Source: Ignavibacteriae bacterium HGW-Ignavibacteriae-4 (GTDB lineage Bacteria; Bacteroidota; Ignavibacteria; Kapaibacteriales; UBA2268). Taken from it: a stretch of 64,000 nt of DNA. The position numbers and the translations under genes are program-made. Shown here piece by piece: positions 8,684 through 19,060 of this stretch (its first letter is position 1; the number at the start of each line of letters is the position of its first letter). Below the pieces are notes generated by a model. The model was not told the origin of the DNA. It saw nothing but the letters and a program-made list of their open reading frames with translations, and did no database searches. Where the stretch lies: NCBI GenBank assembly GCA_002839765.1, contig PGYR01000010.1:1-64000 (forward strand), written 5' to 3'.

Positions 8684-10210
8684 TTATTTTTCAGTACTTT
8701 CGTCTTCATTTTCTTCTGTTTCAACTGCGACTTCTTTAGTAGCTTCTTTTGTTATTGCTTCAGTCTCAACTGCAACTTCTCTAGTAACTTCTTTTATCTT
8801 TTCTTCAGTCTCAACAGGAGCTGCTTCAGAAGAATCTTCTTTTTTGTTATCAGTAGTAGCAACACTTTCAGCAGAATCTATATAACCGATTTCTGCATTA
8901 TTAATTCTATCTTTCATTGCTTGAGATTCTCTTTCATCAAACTCAATTAATATAATAGAACGTAGTTCTAATAATAACTGTTTTGACATTCCTTCTATCT
9001 CTAATAACTCCTCTGGAGCTGTTTCAAGGAATTCTCTCGCAGTTTCTATTCTCATAGAAACTAATTCATCGTATAAATCATCGCCAAATTCTACTTTAAA
9101 TTCATCTAAGTCTATATCTTCCCCACCCTCTTTGATTAGAGTTAGGTTATATCCAGTAAGTTTAGATGCCAAACGAACGTTTTGACCGCTTTTACCAATT
9201 GCAAAACTCACCTGATCATCAGGTACTACTACATTAGCAGATCTTGTTTCTTTATCTATTTGAACTTCTTTTATTTTAGCTGGAGATAAAGCTCTTTTGA
9301 TAAATTCAGCATCATCTTCTGACCATTCTACTAAATCTATGTTTTCATTATTTAGTTCACGTACTATGGAATGAATACGAATACCCTTCATACCAACGCA
9401 AGCACCAACTGGGTCTACTCTATCGTCAAATGACATAACAGCCACTTTAGATCTTTCACCAGCTTCTCTTTCTATTGCTTTGATTTGAATTATTCCGTCA
9501 TAAATCTCAGGAATCTCAACTTCAAATAATCTAGATAGATATTCTTTAGAAGCTCTAGATATAATTATATCTGGATGACCACCTTGACTAGAACGTCTAA
9601 CTTCTTTAACTACTGCTTTGATTGTTTGATTCTTTTTATAACGATAAGTTTCACCATGTATTTGCTCTTCACGTGGTAAACGAACTTCAACTTTATCATG
9701 TAAAACTAAAATATCATTACGACGAACTTGGTAAATTTCACCGATAATAATATCGCCTACTTTATTTACATAGTCGTTATAAATTTGATCTTTCTCAATG
9801 TCACGTATTTTTTGATTCAAGTTCTGCGAAGCAAGAGCAATTAATCTTCTTCCGAAATTATCAGCAAGATTATCTAATGTAATCTCTTCTATGAACTCTT
9901 CGCCTGCTTCAAACTCTTCACCTTCTGGTGCATGCAAGTTAGCTTGTTCTACACTTATCTGTAATTCAGGATCTTCTACTTCATCTACTATATCTCTCAT
10001 CATATAGATTTCTATATCACCTTGCTGCATATTCACGATGATATCGAAGTTCGACTCCATACCGTATTTTTTTCTTACTATCATAGATAGTGTTTCTTCT
10101 AAAACACCTTGAAGTAAATCTCTGTCAATATTCTTAGATTTTGCCATATCAGCAAATGCTTCTATGATCATTTTTTTGTCAATTGTATGTTTGGCTTTTT
10201 TTCGTGCCAT
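8684..10210 (-). CDS. nusA: Transcription termination/antitermination protein NusA
   Basis: NusA binds RNA polymerase and RNA and affects pausing, termination and antitermination. The 508-residue protein shows the N-terminal polymerase-binding domain (about 1-135), an S1 domain (GEIYQVRRNDILVL near 157), KH1/KH2 (DPVGACVGMKGIRIHSIV near 268; AIGKSGQNVRLASKLTGY near 337) and a helix-hairpin-helix-like region near 395-425. A roughly 60-residue acidic tail follows, with repeats of the EVAVETE type. The tail is unrelated to the E. coli acidic repeats by eye. It starts at ATG 10210 and is the first gene of its operon; rimP, which usually precedes it, is absent here. Confidence 0.97.
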   Translation of the reverse strand: MARKKAKHTIDKKMIIEAFADMAKSKNIDRDLLQGVLEETLSMIVRKKYGMESNFDIIVNMQQGDIEIYMMRDIVDEVEDPELQISVEQANLHAPEGEEFEAGEEFIEEITLDNLADNFGRRLIALASQNLNQKIRDIEKDQIYNDYVNKVGDIIIGEIYQVRRNDILVLHDKVEVRLPREEQIHGETYRYKKNQTIKAVVKEVRRSSQGGHPDIIISRASKEYLSRLFEVEIPEIYDGIIQIKAIEREAGERSKVAVMSFDDRVDPVGACVGMKGIRIHSIVRELNNENIDLVEWSEDDAEFIKRALSPAKIKEVQIDKETRSANVVVPDDQVSFAIGKSGQNVRLASKLTGYNLTLIKEGGEDIDLDEFKVEFGDDLYDELVSMRIETAREFLETAPEELLEIEGMSKQLLLELRSIILIEFDERESQAMKDRINNAEIGYIDSAESVATTDNKKEDSSEAAPVETEEKIKEVTREVAVETEAITKEATKEVAVETEENEDESTEK

Positions 10211-10232
10211 TTTTCAATAACCATTAATAAAT

Positions 10233-10254
10233 AAAAAATGGGCTCTTTGGCCCA
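10233..10254 (-). promoter_or_regulatory. Terminator-like hairpin in the nusA leader
   Basis: TGGGC (10239-10243) pairs with GCCCA (10250-10254), plus a possible T-G pair, with a short loop. On the minus strand the stem is followed by six T (10233-10238). No gene on that strand lies upstream, and the predicted transcription start is about 5 nt before the stem. It would therefore sit at the very 5' end of the nusA mRNA and could act as an attenuator or a 5' stability hairpin. Confidence 0.5.
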
Positions 10255-10265
10255 ACGATGTCATA

Positions 10266-10296
10266 CAAAAATAAGAAAAATTATATAATCGGCAAT
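10266..10296 (-). promoter_or_regulatory. Predicted promoter of the nusA operon
   Basis: On the minus strand ATTG (10293-10296), 19 nt, then TATTTTTG (10266-10273) fits TTTG-N19-TAnnTTTG with one mismatch in the -33 box. It would drive nusA-infB-rbfA-truB-ribF. Confidence 0.55.
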
Positions 10297-10312
10297 GTTA
10301 TTGACTGATTAT

Positions 10313-10347
10313 ATTGAATTTCGTTTAATCATTTATTATTAAGTTTG
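10313..10347 (+). promoter_or_regulatory. Possible promoter of the glutaryl-CoA dehydrogenase gene
   Basis: TAAGTTTG (10340-10347) matches the -7 consensus TAnnTTTG on the plus strand, 29 bp before the ATG. The nearest -33-like element, ATTG at 10313-10316, is 23 nt away, so spacing is suboptimal and the call is weak. Confidence 0.35.
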
Positions 10348-10375
10348 TATAAATTTAAAATTGAGGAATCAAAAA

Positions 10376-11539
10376 ATGGCATTTCAAGGTACAGATTTTT
10401 TCAGAATAGATGAACTATATACTGAAGAAGAATTGATGGTTAGAGACTCTGTAAGAGAATTCGTGGATGAACAAATTGTTCCAATTATTGAGGAACATTA
10501 TATGCAAGGTACATTCCCTATGGAGTTAACGGAAAAGTTAGGCAATATGGGAATGTTCGGTATAAAAACTTCTGAGAAATATGGTGGAGCCGGTGCTAAT
10601 TACACGACTTACGGTTTGGCTATGCAAGAGTTAGAGAGAGGTGATTCGGGTGTGCGTTCATTCGCATCAGTCCAAAATTCACTTGTAATGTATCCGATAG
10701 AAGCTTATGCAAATGAAGAGAAAAAACAAGAATGGCTTCCTAAATTAGCAACAGGAAAAGCTATAGGTTGTTTCGGATTAACGGAACCAGATCATGGATC
10801 TAATCCGAGTGGTATGCTCACTAATGCAAAAAAAATAGATGGTGGATATCTACTCAATGGTGCAAAAATGTGGATAACTAATGGTTCTTTAGCAGATGTC
10901 GCTGTAGTTTGGGCAAAATTAGATGGTAGAATAACTGGATTTCTTGTTGAGAAAGGAATGAAAGGCTTCTCTGCTCCAGAAATGAAGAATAAGCATTCAC
11001 TCAGAGCCTCTGTAACTTCTGAGCTTATATTCCAAGATGTAGAAGTACCGGAAATAAACAGATTAAACGTAGATGGGCTTAAAGGGCCTCTTAGTTGCCT
11101 TACTCAGGCTAGATACGGCATAGCTTACGGTGCTATAGGTGCTGCAATGCAAGTATATGAGTCATCTATTAATTACTCTAAATCTAGAATACAATTTGAG
11201 AAACCTATAGCTGGTTTCCAAATGGTTCAAGAAAAATTAGTATATATGTTTAGTGAGATTTCAAAAGCACAATTAGTTGCTTACAGAGTAGGTAGATTAA
11301 TGGAATCAGGGAATTTCTTACCAGAGCATATATCTTTCGCTAAAAGAAATAATGTAAAGATTGCTTTAGAATCTAGTAGAATGGCAAGAGAAATACATGG
11401 TGCAAATGGTATTTTGAGTGAATATCCAATAATGCGTCATGCAAATAATTTAGAGTCAGTATATACGTATGAAGGAACTCATGATATACATACTTTAATT
11501 TTAGGTCAACATATAACTGGAATACCAGCATTCAAATGA
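10376..11539 (+). CDS. gcdH: Glutaryl-CoA dehydrogenase (acyl-CoA dehydrogenase family)
   Basis: This FAD enzyme oxidises and decarboxylates glutaryl-CoA to crotonyl-CoA in lysine/tryptophan/aromatic degradation. The 387-residue protein follows the glutaryl-CoA subfamily closely: GCFGLTEPDHGSNPSGM near 147, KMWITNGSLADVAVVWAK near 170, and QARYGIAYGAIGAAM near 250. The active-site base is Glu366 in YEGTHDIHTLILG. The Y-E-G-T-H-D-I-H signature separates it from short-chain acyl-CoA dehydrogenases. The frame is open to TTG 10361, but ATG 10376 has a GAGGA ribosome-binding site 8-12 nt upstream. Its stop overlaps the hslO start as ATGA. Confidence 0.9.
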   Translation: MAFQGTDFFRIDELYTEEELMVRDSVREFVDEQIVPIIEEHYMQGTFPMELTEKLGNMGMFGIKTSEKYGGAGANYTTYGLAMQELERGDSGVRSFASVQNSLVMYPIEAYANEEKKQEWLPKLATGKAIGCFGLTEPDHGSNPSGMLTNAKKIDGGYLLNGAKMWITNGSLADVAVVWAKLDGRITGFLVEKGMKGFSAPEMKNKHSLRASVTSELIFQDVEVPEINRLNVDGLKGPLSCLTQARYGIAYGAIGAAMQVYESSINYSKSRIQFEKPIAGFQMVQEKLVYMFSEISKAQLVAYRVGRLMESGNFLPEHISFAKRNNVKIALESSRMAREIHGANGILSEYPIMRHANNLESVYTYEGTHDIHTLILGQHITGIPAFK

Positions 11540-12444
11540 AATCAAATGAAGAAATAAAAAGAGAAATCCGTCTTAGAGACAGAGTAATCAGAGTGCTTGC
11601 TAAAGATAAGCAAATACGTGCAATTGCAATTAAAAATACTGTTGCTGTAAAAACAGCTCAGAATAACCATCAACTTGGTTTTGTACCTGCTACCCTACTA
11701 GCAAAACTATTGTCGGCTGCTTCTATGATTGCATCTACACTTAAAGGTGAAGAACGAGTTGTTTTAGAAATGAATAGTAATGGTTTCGTACCTAAATTAT
11801 TTGCCGAAGCACTTAGAGTTGGTGAAGTACGTGGCTATGCAGTCCAATCAAAAGACATAAATATAGAAGAAGTAAAGAACAGTGATTTTATAGGACTTGG
11901 GTTGCTTACTGTAAGTAAAGTTTTATATAACAAAGCTGAACCTACTAATGGAATTATTGAAATAGTGAAGGGAGACATTGCCACGGATATAGCTTATTAT
12001 TTCACCCAATCCGAACAGATTCCAACCTCTCTAATACTCGATGTTGCATTAGATGAGAATGGTCTTATAAGTCATTCTGGTGGTATTATGATACAAGCAT
12101 TACCAGGAGCTACTGAGGAAGATTTGGCGATGGTAGTGGATAATCTACAGAACCTGGATAGACTTTCAGAGCTTTTGAAACAAGGTAAAACTCCTGAAGA
12201 AATAATTGCTGAAGTACTTCCATTTGAATATACTTTATTAGACTCCACTCAAGTTGATTTCTTCTGTAGATGCTCAAAAGATAAGTATATGAATAGTTTA
12301 GTTACTTTCCCGCACAAGATGATTGTGGAAATGGAAGAAAACAATGAAAATGAGCTAGTTTGTCAGTATTGCAATGCTCACTATAACTTAGAGAAAGAAG
12401 ACTTTGAAAAGCTGAAAGAGATAACTCTAGCGAAGAGTAATTGA
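11536..12444 (+). CDS. hslO: Redox-regulated chaperone Hsp33
   Basis: Hsp33 is a cytosolic holdase that becomes active when oxidised. The 302-residue protein has the N-terminal chaperone domain and the C-terminal zinc switch with all four ligands: Cys244 and Cys246 (C-R-C) and Cys276 and Cys279 (C-Q-Y-C). SGGIMIQALPGA near 181 is another family block. The ATG overlaps the gcdH stop by four bases, so the two genes form a coupled pair. A strong bidirectional terminator follows within 30 bp. Confidence 0.95.
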   Translation: MKSNEEIKREIRLRDRVIRVLAKDKQIRAIAIKNTVAVKTAQNNHQLGFVPATLLAKLLSAASMIASTLKGEERVVLEMNSNGFVPKLFAEALRVGEVRGYAVQSKDINIEEVKNSDFIGLGLLTVSKVLYNKAEPTNGIIEIVKGDIATDIAYYFTQSEQIPTSLILDVALDENGLISHSGGIMIQALPGATEEDLAMVVDNLQNLDRLSELLKQGKTPEEIIAEVLPFEYTLLDSTQVDFFCRCSKDKYMNSLVTFPHKMIVEMEENNENELVCQYCNAHYNLEKEDFEKLKEITLAKSN

Positions 12445-12470
12445 GTTTTTAGTTATTATATTATTAAAAT

Positions 12471-12508
12471 AAAAAAGGGGCAGTTCGAAAATGATCTGCC
12501 CCTTTTTT
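12471..12508. terminator. Bidirectional intrinsic terminator between hslO and the OmpA gene
   Basis: A/T-flanked arms with GGGGCAG (12477-12483) and CTGCCCC (12496-12502) form a 13-bp stem, 12471-12483 with 12496-12508. Poly-A on the left and poly-T on the right let it serve both convergent genes. The right end touches the stop codon of the OmpA-like gene. Confidence 0.9.
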
Positions 12509-14103
12509 TATAATATCTTAAATTCTATTCTTCTATTCTTAGCCAAAGCTTTCTTAGTACCGCTCGTATCTAACGGTTTTGACTCACCGAACCCCTTAGC
12601 CTTTAACCGTGTGGGAGATATACCTTTCTTAATCAAATAGAACATCACTGCCTCTGCCCTATCCAAAGACAAGCGTTGATTGACATCATCGTTTCCTTCT
12701 TCGTCTGTGTGACCTTGGATTTCTATTCTAATGTCTTTTTCTTTTTCTAACCAGTTATATATATCATCGAGAATAAGTTCTGATTCCAATCTAATCTCTG
12801 CACTACCAGTCATGAAGTTAATGCCTTTTGGTTTGTAAGTCTCACCTTTCTTTATTTTCTCTATCTCTTGAACAATAATTACTGTATCAGGAATCGATTT
12901 AATATAGACTGTATCTCGCAACTTAATTTCTTTTACGAATGCTTCTGTTTGTGGGCATCCTTGTAGAATTTTTATTCCGAATACCGAAGGACATTTATCA
13001 TCTTTATCAGGAATCCCATCACCATCAGTGTCCCCTTTCATCGGGTCACTACCTGCTTTAATTTCATCCATATCCGACATGCCATCTCTATCGGAATCGG
13101 CAATATTTGGGTTGGAGTTATGAAGCATTACTTCTTCATAATCGGTCAATCCGTCACCATCAGTGTCTATTTTATTAAGGTTAGTATTGTTTGCCACTTC
13201 TTGAGCATCTGTAAGTCCATCACCATCTGTATCAATTGACAAAGGGTTTGACTTATAAAGATGTATCTCATCATAATCATTTATTCCATCATCATCTGTA
13301 TCTGCTTTGTAAGGATAAGTTCCATATTCTTTTTCTTCATCGTTTGTCAGACCATCATTATCTGGGTCATTATCACTGAAAAGATAATATGATAATTTCA
13401 TACCAACTTCGCCTATTCCATCGGTGTTTGCAACAGAACCTTCTGGAGGTATTTGAGCATAGCCATCTAACCAATCGGTTGTTAGTAAATGATAAGAGGC
13501 GTGTACACCTAGGGATAAATCTCTATAAAGAAAAACATCAATCCCCATACCACCAACTGGATGAAAATCAATTTCATTTTGAACTTTAAATTCGGGGTAA
13601 TGAATTCTGTCTCCACCAGGGTCAAGTGGACTCTCCTGTATATCTTGATTTTGGAAGGAAAGGACTGAAAAACCACCAAAAACATAGTAATTAACTTGTG
13701 AGCGAGGAAGTAAATTCACAAAAAGAAGAAAATCAACTGTAGTTATTTTTGTAGTTCGCTCATAAGCTCTCTTATCAGCATCAAGAAAGTACTCACGTGG
13801 GAATTGTCGGTAGAAATCTTCGCCCAATCTATTGATATAACGGCGTTCGTATTTTAAATATCCAGTACCTGCTCTAGCACCAATAGCAAACTCGGGTACA
13901 TAAGGAATGAAATAGCGAGTAAAAAAGCCACCCGCATAACCAACATTGTTATCAGTAAACTCACCAAAATACTTAGTCAAATATCCAGTAGCGCCAACTT
14001 CTAATCTGCCATCAGCGTATATACCTTCTTTGACGAAGGATTGCGACTGAACAGACATTATAAATGTCATAAAAATTAGAGTAATTGTGTTTATCAACTT
14101 CAT
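12508..14103 (-). CDS. OmpA-family outer membrane protein with thrombospondin type 3 repeats
   Basis: Probable outer-membrane barrel that binds peptidoglycan through its C-terminus. From ATG 14103 it has 531 residues: signal peptide MKLINTITLIFMTFIMSVQSQ, a beta-rich domain to about 240, then a calcium-binding run of Asp-rich repeats (DTDGDGLTD, DTDDDGIND and similar, about 245-375). The OmpA domain (about 425-531) contains EIQGHTDEEG, the NQRLSLDRAEAV block and a final GFGESKPL...NRRIEFKI. An upstream ATG at 14121 would add six residues before the signal peptide and is less likely. It sits 35 bp after purA. Specific ligand unknown. Confidence 0.9.
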   Translation of the reverse strand: MKLINTITLIFMTFIMSVQSQSFVKEGIYADGRLEVGATGYLTKYFGEFTDNNVGYAGGFFTRYFIPYVPEFAIGARAGTGYLKYERRYINRLGEDFYRQFPREYFLDADKRAYERTTKITTVDFLLFVNLLPRSQVNYYVFGGFSVLSFQNQDIQESPLDPGGDRIHYPEFKVQNEIDFHPVGGMGIDVFLYRDLSLGVHASYHLLTTDWLDGYAQIPPEGSVANTDGIGEVGMKLSYYLFSDNDPDNDGLTNDEEKEYGTYPYKADTDDDGINDYDEIHLYKSNPLSIDTDGDGLTDAQEVANNTNLNKIDTDGDGLTDYEEVMLHNSNPNIADSDRDGMSDMDEIKAGSDPMKGDTDGDGIPDKDDKCPSVFGIKILQGCPQTEAFVKEIKLRDTVYIKSIPDTVIIVQEIEKIKKGETYKPKGINFMTGSAEIRLESELILDDIYNWLEKEKDIRIEIQGHTDEEGNDDVNQRLSLDRAEAVMFYLIKKGISPTRLKAKGFGESKPLDTSGTKKALAKNRRIEFKIL

Positions 14104-14138
14104 ATTATATAAACACTTCATTTATTATTTGGTTACTT

Positions 14139-15823
<1,685 letters not shown>

Positions 15824-15825
15824 AA

Positions 15826-16761
15826 TTACGCCGTAATTGATTTGACATCATTTTCACCAACGTCAAGCTTTTTAACTCTTGCAAAATACCAAAGTGCAAA
15901 TGGAGTTGCAATGAAAATAGATGAATAAGTACCAACAATAAATCCAACAAACATAGTAAATGCAAAACCTTCTAGAGTAGGTCCACCAAAGAACAACAGA
16001 ACTAATAGTACTAGTTCAGTAGTCAAAGTAGTATTTACTGATCTTGAAAGTGTTTCGTTTATACTTCTATTGAAAATACTAACTAAAGATTTACCTTTCA
16101 TCAGATCTCTATTCTCTCTTACCCTATCGAAGATAATCACGGTATCATTTATAGAGTAACCAACAACTGTTAACATTGCAGCAAGTATAGTTTGATCTAT
16201 TTCTAGACTAAATATGCCTGTTTTCTGAAATATAATAACAATCAAAAAGGTGACCATAATATCATGTACTAAGGCAACTAAAGCAGCAAAACCAAAACTA
16301 AATTCGAATCGGAATGCCAAATAAAGTAGTATTACCATAGCCGAGAAAAGAATAGCAAGAAATGCTTGAGTTCGCATCTCATTTCCTATCTTTGGACCTA
16401 TTTTATCTACTTTTAATACTTCGTGAGGATTATCTGAGAACTTGTTGTTAAGTCCATTTTTCAAAATTTCAGGAGCATTATCAGAATCTTGAATTCTAAT
16501 AAGGAAAGATCCTTCAGAACCGAAAGTCTTAATTTCACTTGACCCGAATCCAATTTCACTTACAGCAGTTCTCAATTCCGATGTAGGCATTGTTTTAGCA
16601 AATTTAACACCAACTTCAGTACCACCTGTAAAGTCAATACCAAATTTAGGAGGAAATATGAAAGCTATAATCAATCCAAATACTATTGTGCTAAGCGATA
16701 CTGTTATAAGTATCTTTCTTTTAGCTACGAAATCTATGTTTGTTTTATCAAAAAATTGCAT
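15826..16761 (-). CDS. secF: Protein translocase subunit SecF
   Basis: SecF works with SecD to pull exported proteins across the inner membrane using the proton gradient. The 311-residue protein has six membrane segments, GIDFTGGTEVGVKF after the first one, and VVGYSINDTVIIFDRVRENR, the family's conserved Asp/Arg motif, near residue 205. It starts at ATG 16761 after an AAGGAAG ribosome-binding site, 20 bp behind secD. SecD and SecF are separate here, unlike the fused form of many Bacteroidia. Confidence 0.96.
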   Translation of the reverse strand: MQFFDKTNIDFVAKRKILITVSLSTIVFGLIIAFIFPPKFGIDFTGGTEVGVKFAKTMPTSELRTAVSEIGFGSSEIKTFGSEGSFLIRIQDSDNAPEILKNGLNNKFSDNPHEVLKVDKIGPKIGNEMRTQAFLAILFSAMVILLYLAFRFEFSFGFAALVALVHDIMVTFLIVIIFQKTGIFSLEIDQTILAAMLTVVGYSINDTVIIFDRVRENRDLMKGKSLVSIFNRSINETLSRSVNTTLTTELVLLVLLFFGGPTLEGFAFTMFVGFIVGTYSSIFIATPFALWYFARVKKLDVGENDVKSITA

Positions 16762-16781
16762 TTTTTTTCTTCCTTTTCAGA

Positions 16782-18917
16782 TTAAGAATTTTTAGATTGA
16801 CCAAAACTAAATGATGAATTTTTTCCATCAGAAAGTTGTAGTTCAATAAGTGAACGAGAAACCATAATGGCAGTAAATAATGTACTAAGAATACCAATCA
16901 TCAACGTTAGAGCAAATCCTCTAATCAAACCAGTACCTACATAATAAAGAATTAGACCTGTCATAAATGTCGTAATATTAGAGTCAAAGATAGCAGACAT
17001 CGCTTTACTAAATCCTTCATCGATCGCTGATCTCAATGAACGTCCTTTATTAAGTTCTTCTCTTACTCTCTCAAAAATAAGGATATTTGCATCTACAGCC
17101 ATACCTAGTGTCAGTACGATACCAGCAATACCTGGTAAAGACAATGTACCTCCAAGAGAAGCAAGTATAGTGAAAATAACCATTATATTAATAAGTAGTG
17201 AAATATCCGCTACAAGACCTGCTCTAGAATAGTAAAATATCATAAATAAGATAACTAAACCAAATGCAAATAATGTAGAATTAATACCACTAGATATAGA
17301 GTCATCACCAAGTGATGCACCTACAACTTTTTCTTCAATAATTTTAACAGGTGCTTTCAGTGCACCAGCTTTTAGAACAATTTCAAGTAAGCTAGCTTCT
17401 TTTGCATTAGCCATACCTGAGATTTGAGAACTTCCACCTGATATTTTCGCATTAACATTAGGTGCAGAATAAACATTACCATCTAATACGATAGCTATTC
17501 TCTTACCAACATTAGCACCAGTAATTGAAGCCCATTTGTCTGAACCATCTGAGTTCATAGACATATTCACAACCCAAGAGTTTGAAGTTGGATCTACGTT
17601 TTTACCAGCATCTACAATCACGTCACCAGTTAATTCTGGTTCAGATTTCAAACCATAGAAATCAAGGAATTGACCTGTGATTTTTTCAGCATCCGAAGCT
17701 TCTGATTTTGCTTGGAATGCAAGTTCAGTATCGAATGGTAATAATGATTTAACCTTAGAGTCTTTTAGCATGATTTTCAATTTAGCTAATGAATCTTCGT
17801 GAATTCTGAAGTAATAATTTCCTTGTTGTGGGAAGCTATTGATATCATAACTTACAGGTTGCATTTGCCCATCTTTAGTATCTCCTACCCAAAATGTAGC
17901 AAACATTCTAGTGAAAGGGTGCTTTGAAGAATATAAGTTTTGTGCTGCTTTTTCAGATAATCCTTCATAAGGATTAGAAGTGTCAGCTTTTGTAACTTCT
18001 TCTTTCTTATTAGTATCTGTAGTACTAGCTACATCGTTATTTTTTGCAGTAGTATCAGTAGATTTCAACTCAGCAGTTGCTTCTGGTGCAGGAACTACTT
18101 GTTCAGTAACATTAGCTGTATCTGTTATTGTTGTTGCAGCAGCAGCAGGAGATTTACTAGATTTAGAAGCTAACATAGCATCTATTTTTTGGAATGACTG
18201 AACTAATTCAGCGTTACTTCTTACTAATTTGAATTCTAGTCGTGCAGTAGTTTCTAATAAACTTCTGATTTGAGATTCATCAGTAACACCTGGCAATTCA
18301 AGTAGAATTCTTCTACTACCTTGCTTTTGAATATTTGGCTCAGAAACACCGTATTTATCAATACGTTGTCTGATAACTTCTTGTGCTTGATTTATCGCGC
18401 CATCTGCATTCTTAGTTAATTCATCTAAGATTGCTTCTTCTGATGCATTACTTATATCGCCTAAATCGAAGTATGAGATTAAACTTTTACCTTCTGGTTT
18501 TGCAATCTCATTGAATTTTCTTGAGAAAATATCAACGACTGACTCATCAGAAGTTTGTGACTCTTTTTCAGTTGCTTCTAAAACTCTATCAAAAGTATCG
18601 TCAATAGCTTCTTTTTGGGCAGTTTCTCTAAGGAGTTTGACTACGTCAACTTCCATAGTTACATACATACCCCCCTTCAAATCAAGTCCTAGTTGCAAAG
18701 AATTCTCTTTTGCACTTTGGTATTCTTGACCATAGTTTTTTTTGAATTCATTCATTATAGCTAATGAATCTGCTGAATTACCTGCTTGGTTTGCCCTATG
18801 CAAATAATCAGCTCTTTTAGATTCCAATTGGGAATAGTTATACGTAGGATAAAGTGCGAATATCGCAGCTATTATAGGAATAACTATTAACGCTATTTTA
18901 CCAATTTTCGATTTCAA
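16782..18917 (-). CDS. secD: Protein translocase subunit SecD
   Basis: Partner of SecF in late steps of protein export. The 711-residue protein has an N-terminal membrane segment, the GLDLKGGMYVTMEV motif near 77, a long periplasmic P1 region and a C-terminal five-helix block with GMAVDANILIFERVREEL near 605. It carries an Ala/Thr/Lys-rich low-complexity insert (about 250-315) that core SecD lacks. The start is TTG 18917, supported by GGAGG six bases upstream; no ATG is nearby. Confidence 0.96.
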   Translation of the reverse strand: MKSKIGKIALIVIPIIAAIFALYPTYNYSQLESKRADYLHRANQAGNSADSLAIMNEFKKNYGQEYQSAKENSLQLGLDLKGGMYVTMEVDVVKLLRETAQKEAIDDTFDRVLEATEKESQTSDESVVDIFSRKFNEIAKPEGKSLISYFDLGDISNASEEAILDELTKNADGAINQAQEVIRQRIDKYGVSEPNIQKQGSRRILLELPGVTDESQIRSLLETTARLEFKLVRSNAELVQSFQKIDAMLASKSSKSPAAAATTITDTANVTEQVVPAPEATAELKSTDTTAKNNDVASTTDTNKKEEVTKADTSNPYEGLSEKAAQNLYSSKHPFTRMFATFWVGDTKDGQMQPVSYDINSFPQQGNYYFRIHEDSLAKLKIMLKDSKVKSLLPFDTELAFQAKSEASDAEKITGQFLDFYGLKSEPELTGDVIVDAGKNVDPTSNSWVVNMSMNSDGSDKWASITGANVGKRIAIVLDGNVYSAPNVNAKISGGSSQISGMANAKEASLLEIVLKAGALKAPVKIIEEKVVGASLGDDSISSGINSTLFAFGLVILFMIFYYSRAGLVADISLLINIMVIFTILASLGGTLSLPGIAGIVLTLGMAVDANILIFERVREELNKGRSLRSAIDEGFSKAMSAIFDSNITTFMTGLILYYVGTGLIRGFALTLMIGILSTLFTAIMVSRSLIELQLSDGKNSSFSFGQSKNS

Positions 18918-18994
18918 TTAATGCCTCCGAGTATTTATCTCGATAATCTCTTATTATGAAAAATTGTGAAAAGTACAAGCACGAATATAACTGA

Positions 18995-19011
18995 TTGAAT
19001 TTAAAATTCAA
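18995..19011. repeat. Perfect palindrome in the abgT-secD spacer
   Basis: TTGAATTT and AAATTCAA form 8-bp arms around one central base. The spacer 18918-19060 shows no recognised promoter. It could be an operator or a weak end-of-transcript hairpin for abgT, but being AT-only in its core it may be chance. Confidence 0.3.
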
Positions 19012-19060
19012 ATGAATTAAAATCATTTTTTTTCAACGATGACTAATTTAGAGCTATTTC

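Noticed and set aside
12990-13340. Regular repeats that could suggest a repeat array or CRISPR
   Set aside because: They are in-frame codons for thrombospondin type 3 calcium repeats, with no constant repeat/spacer pattern.
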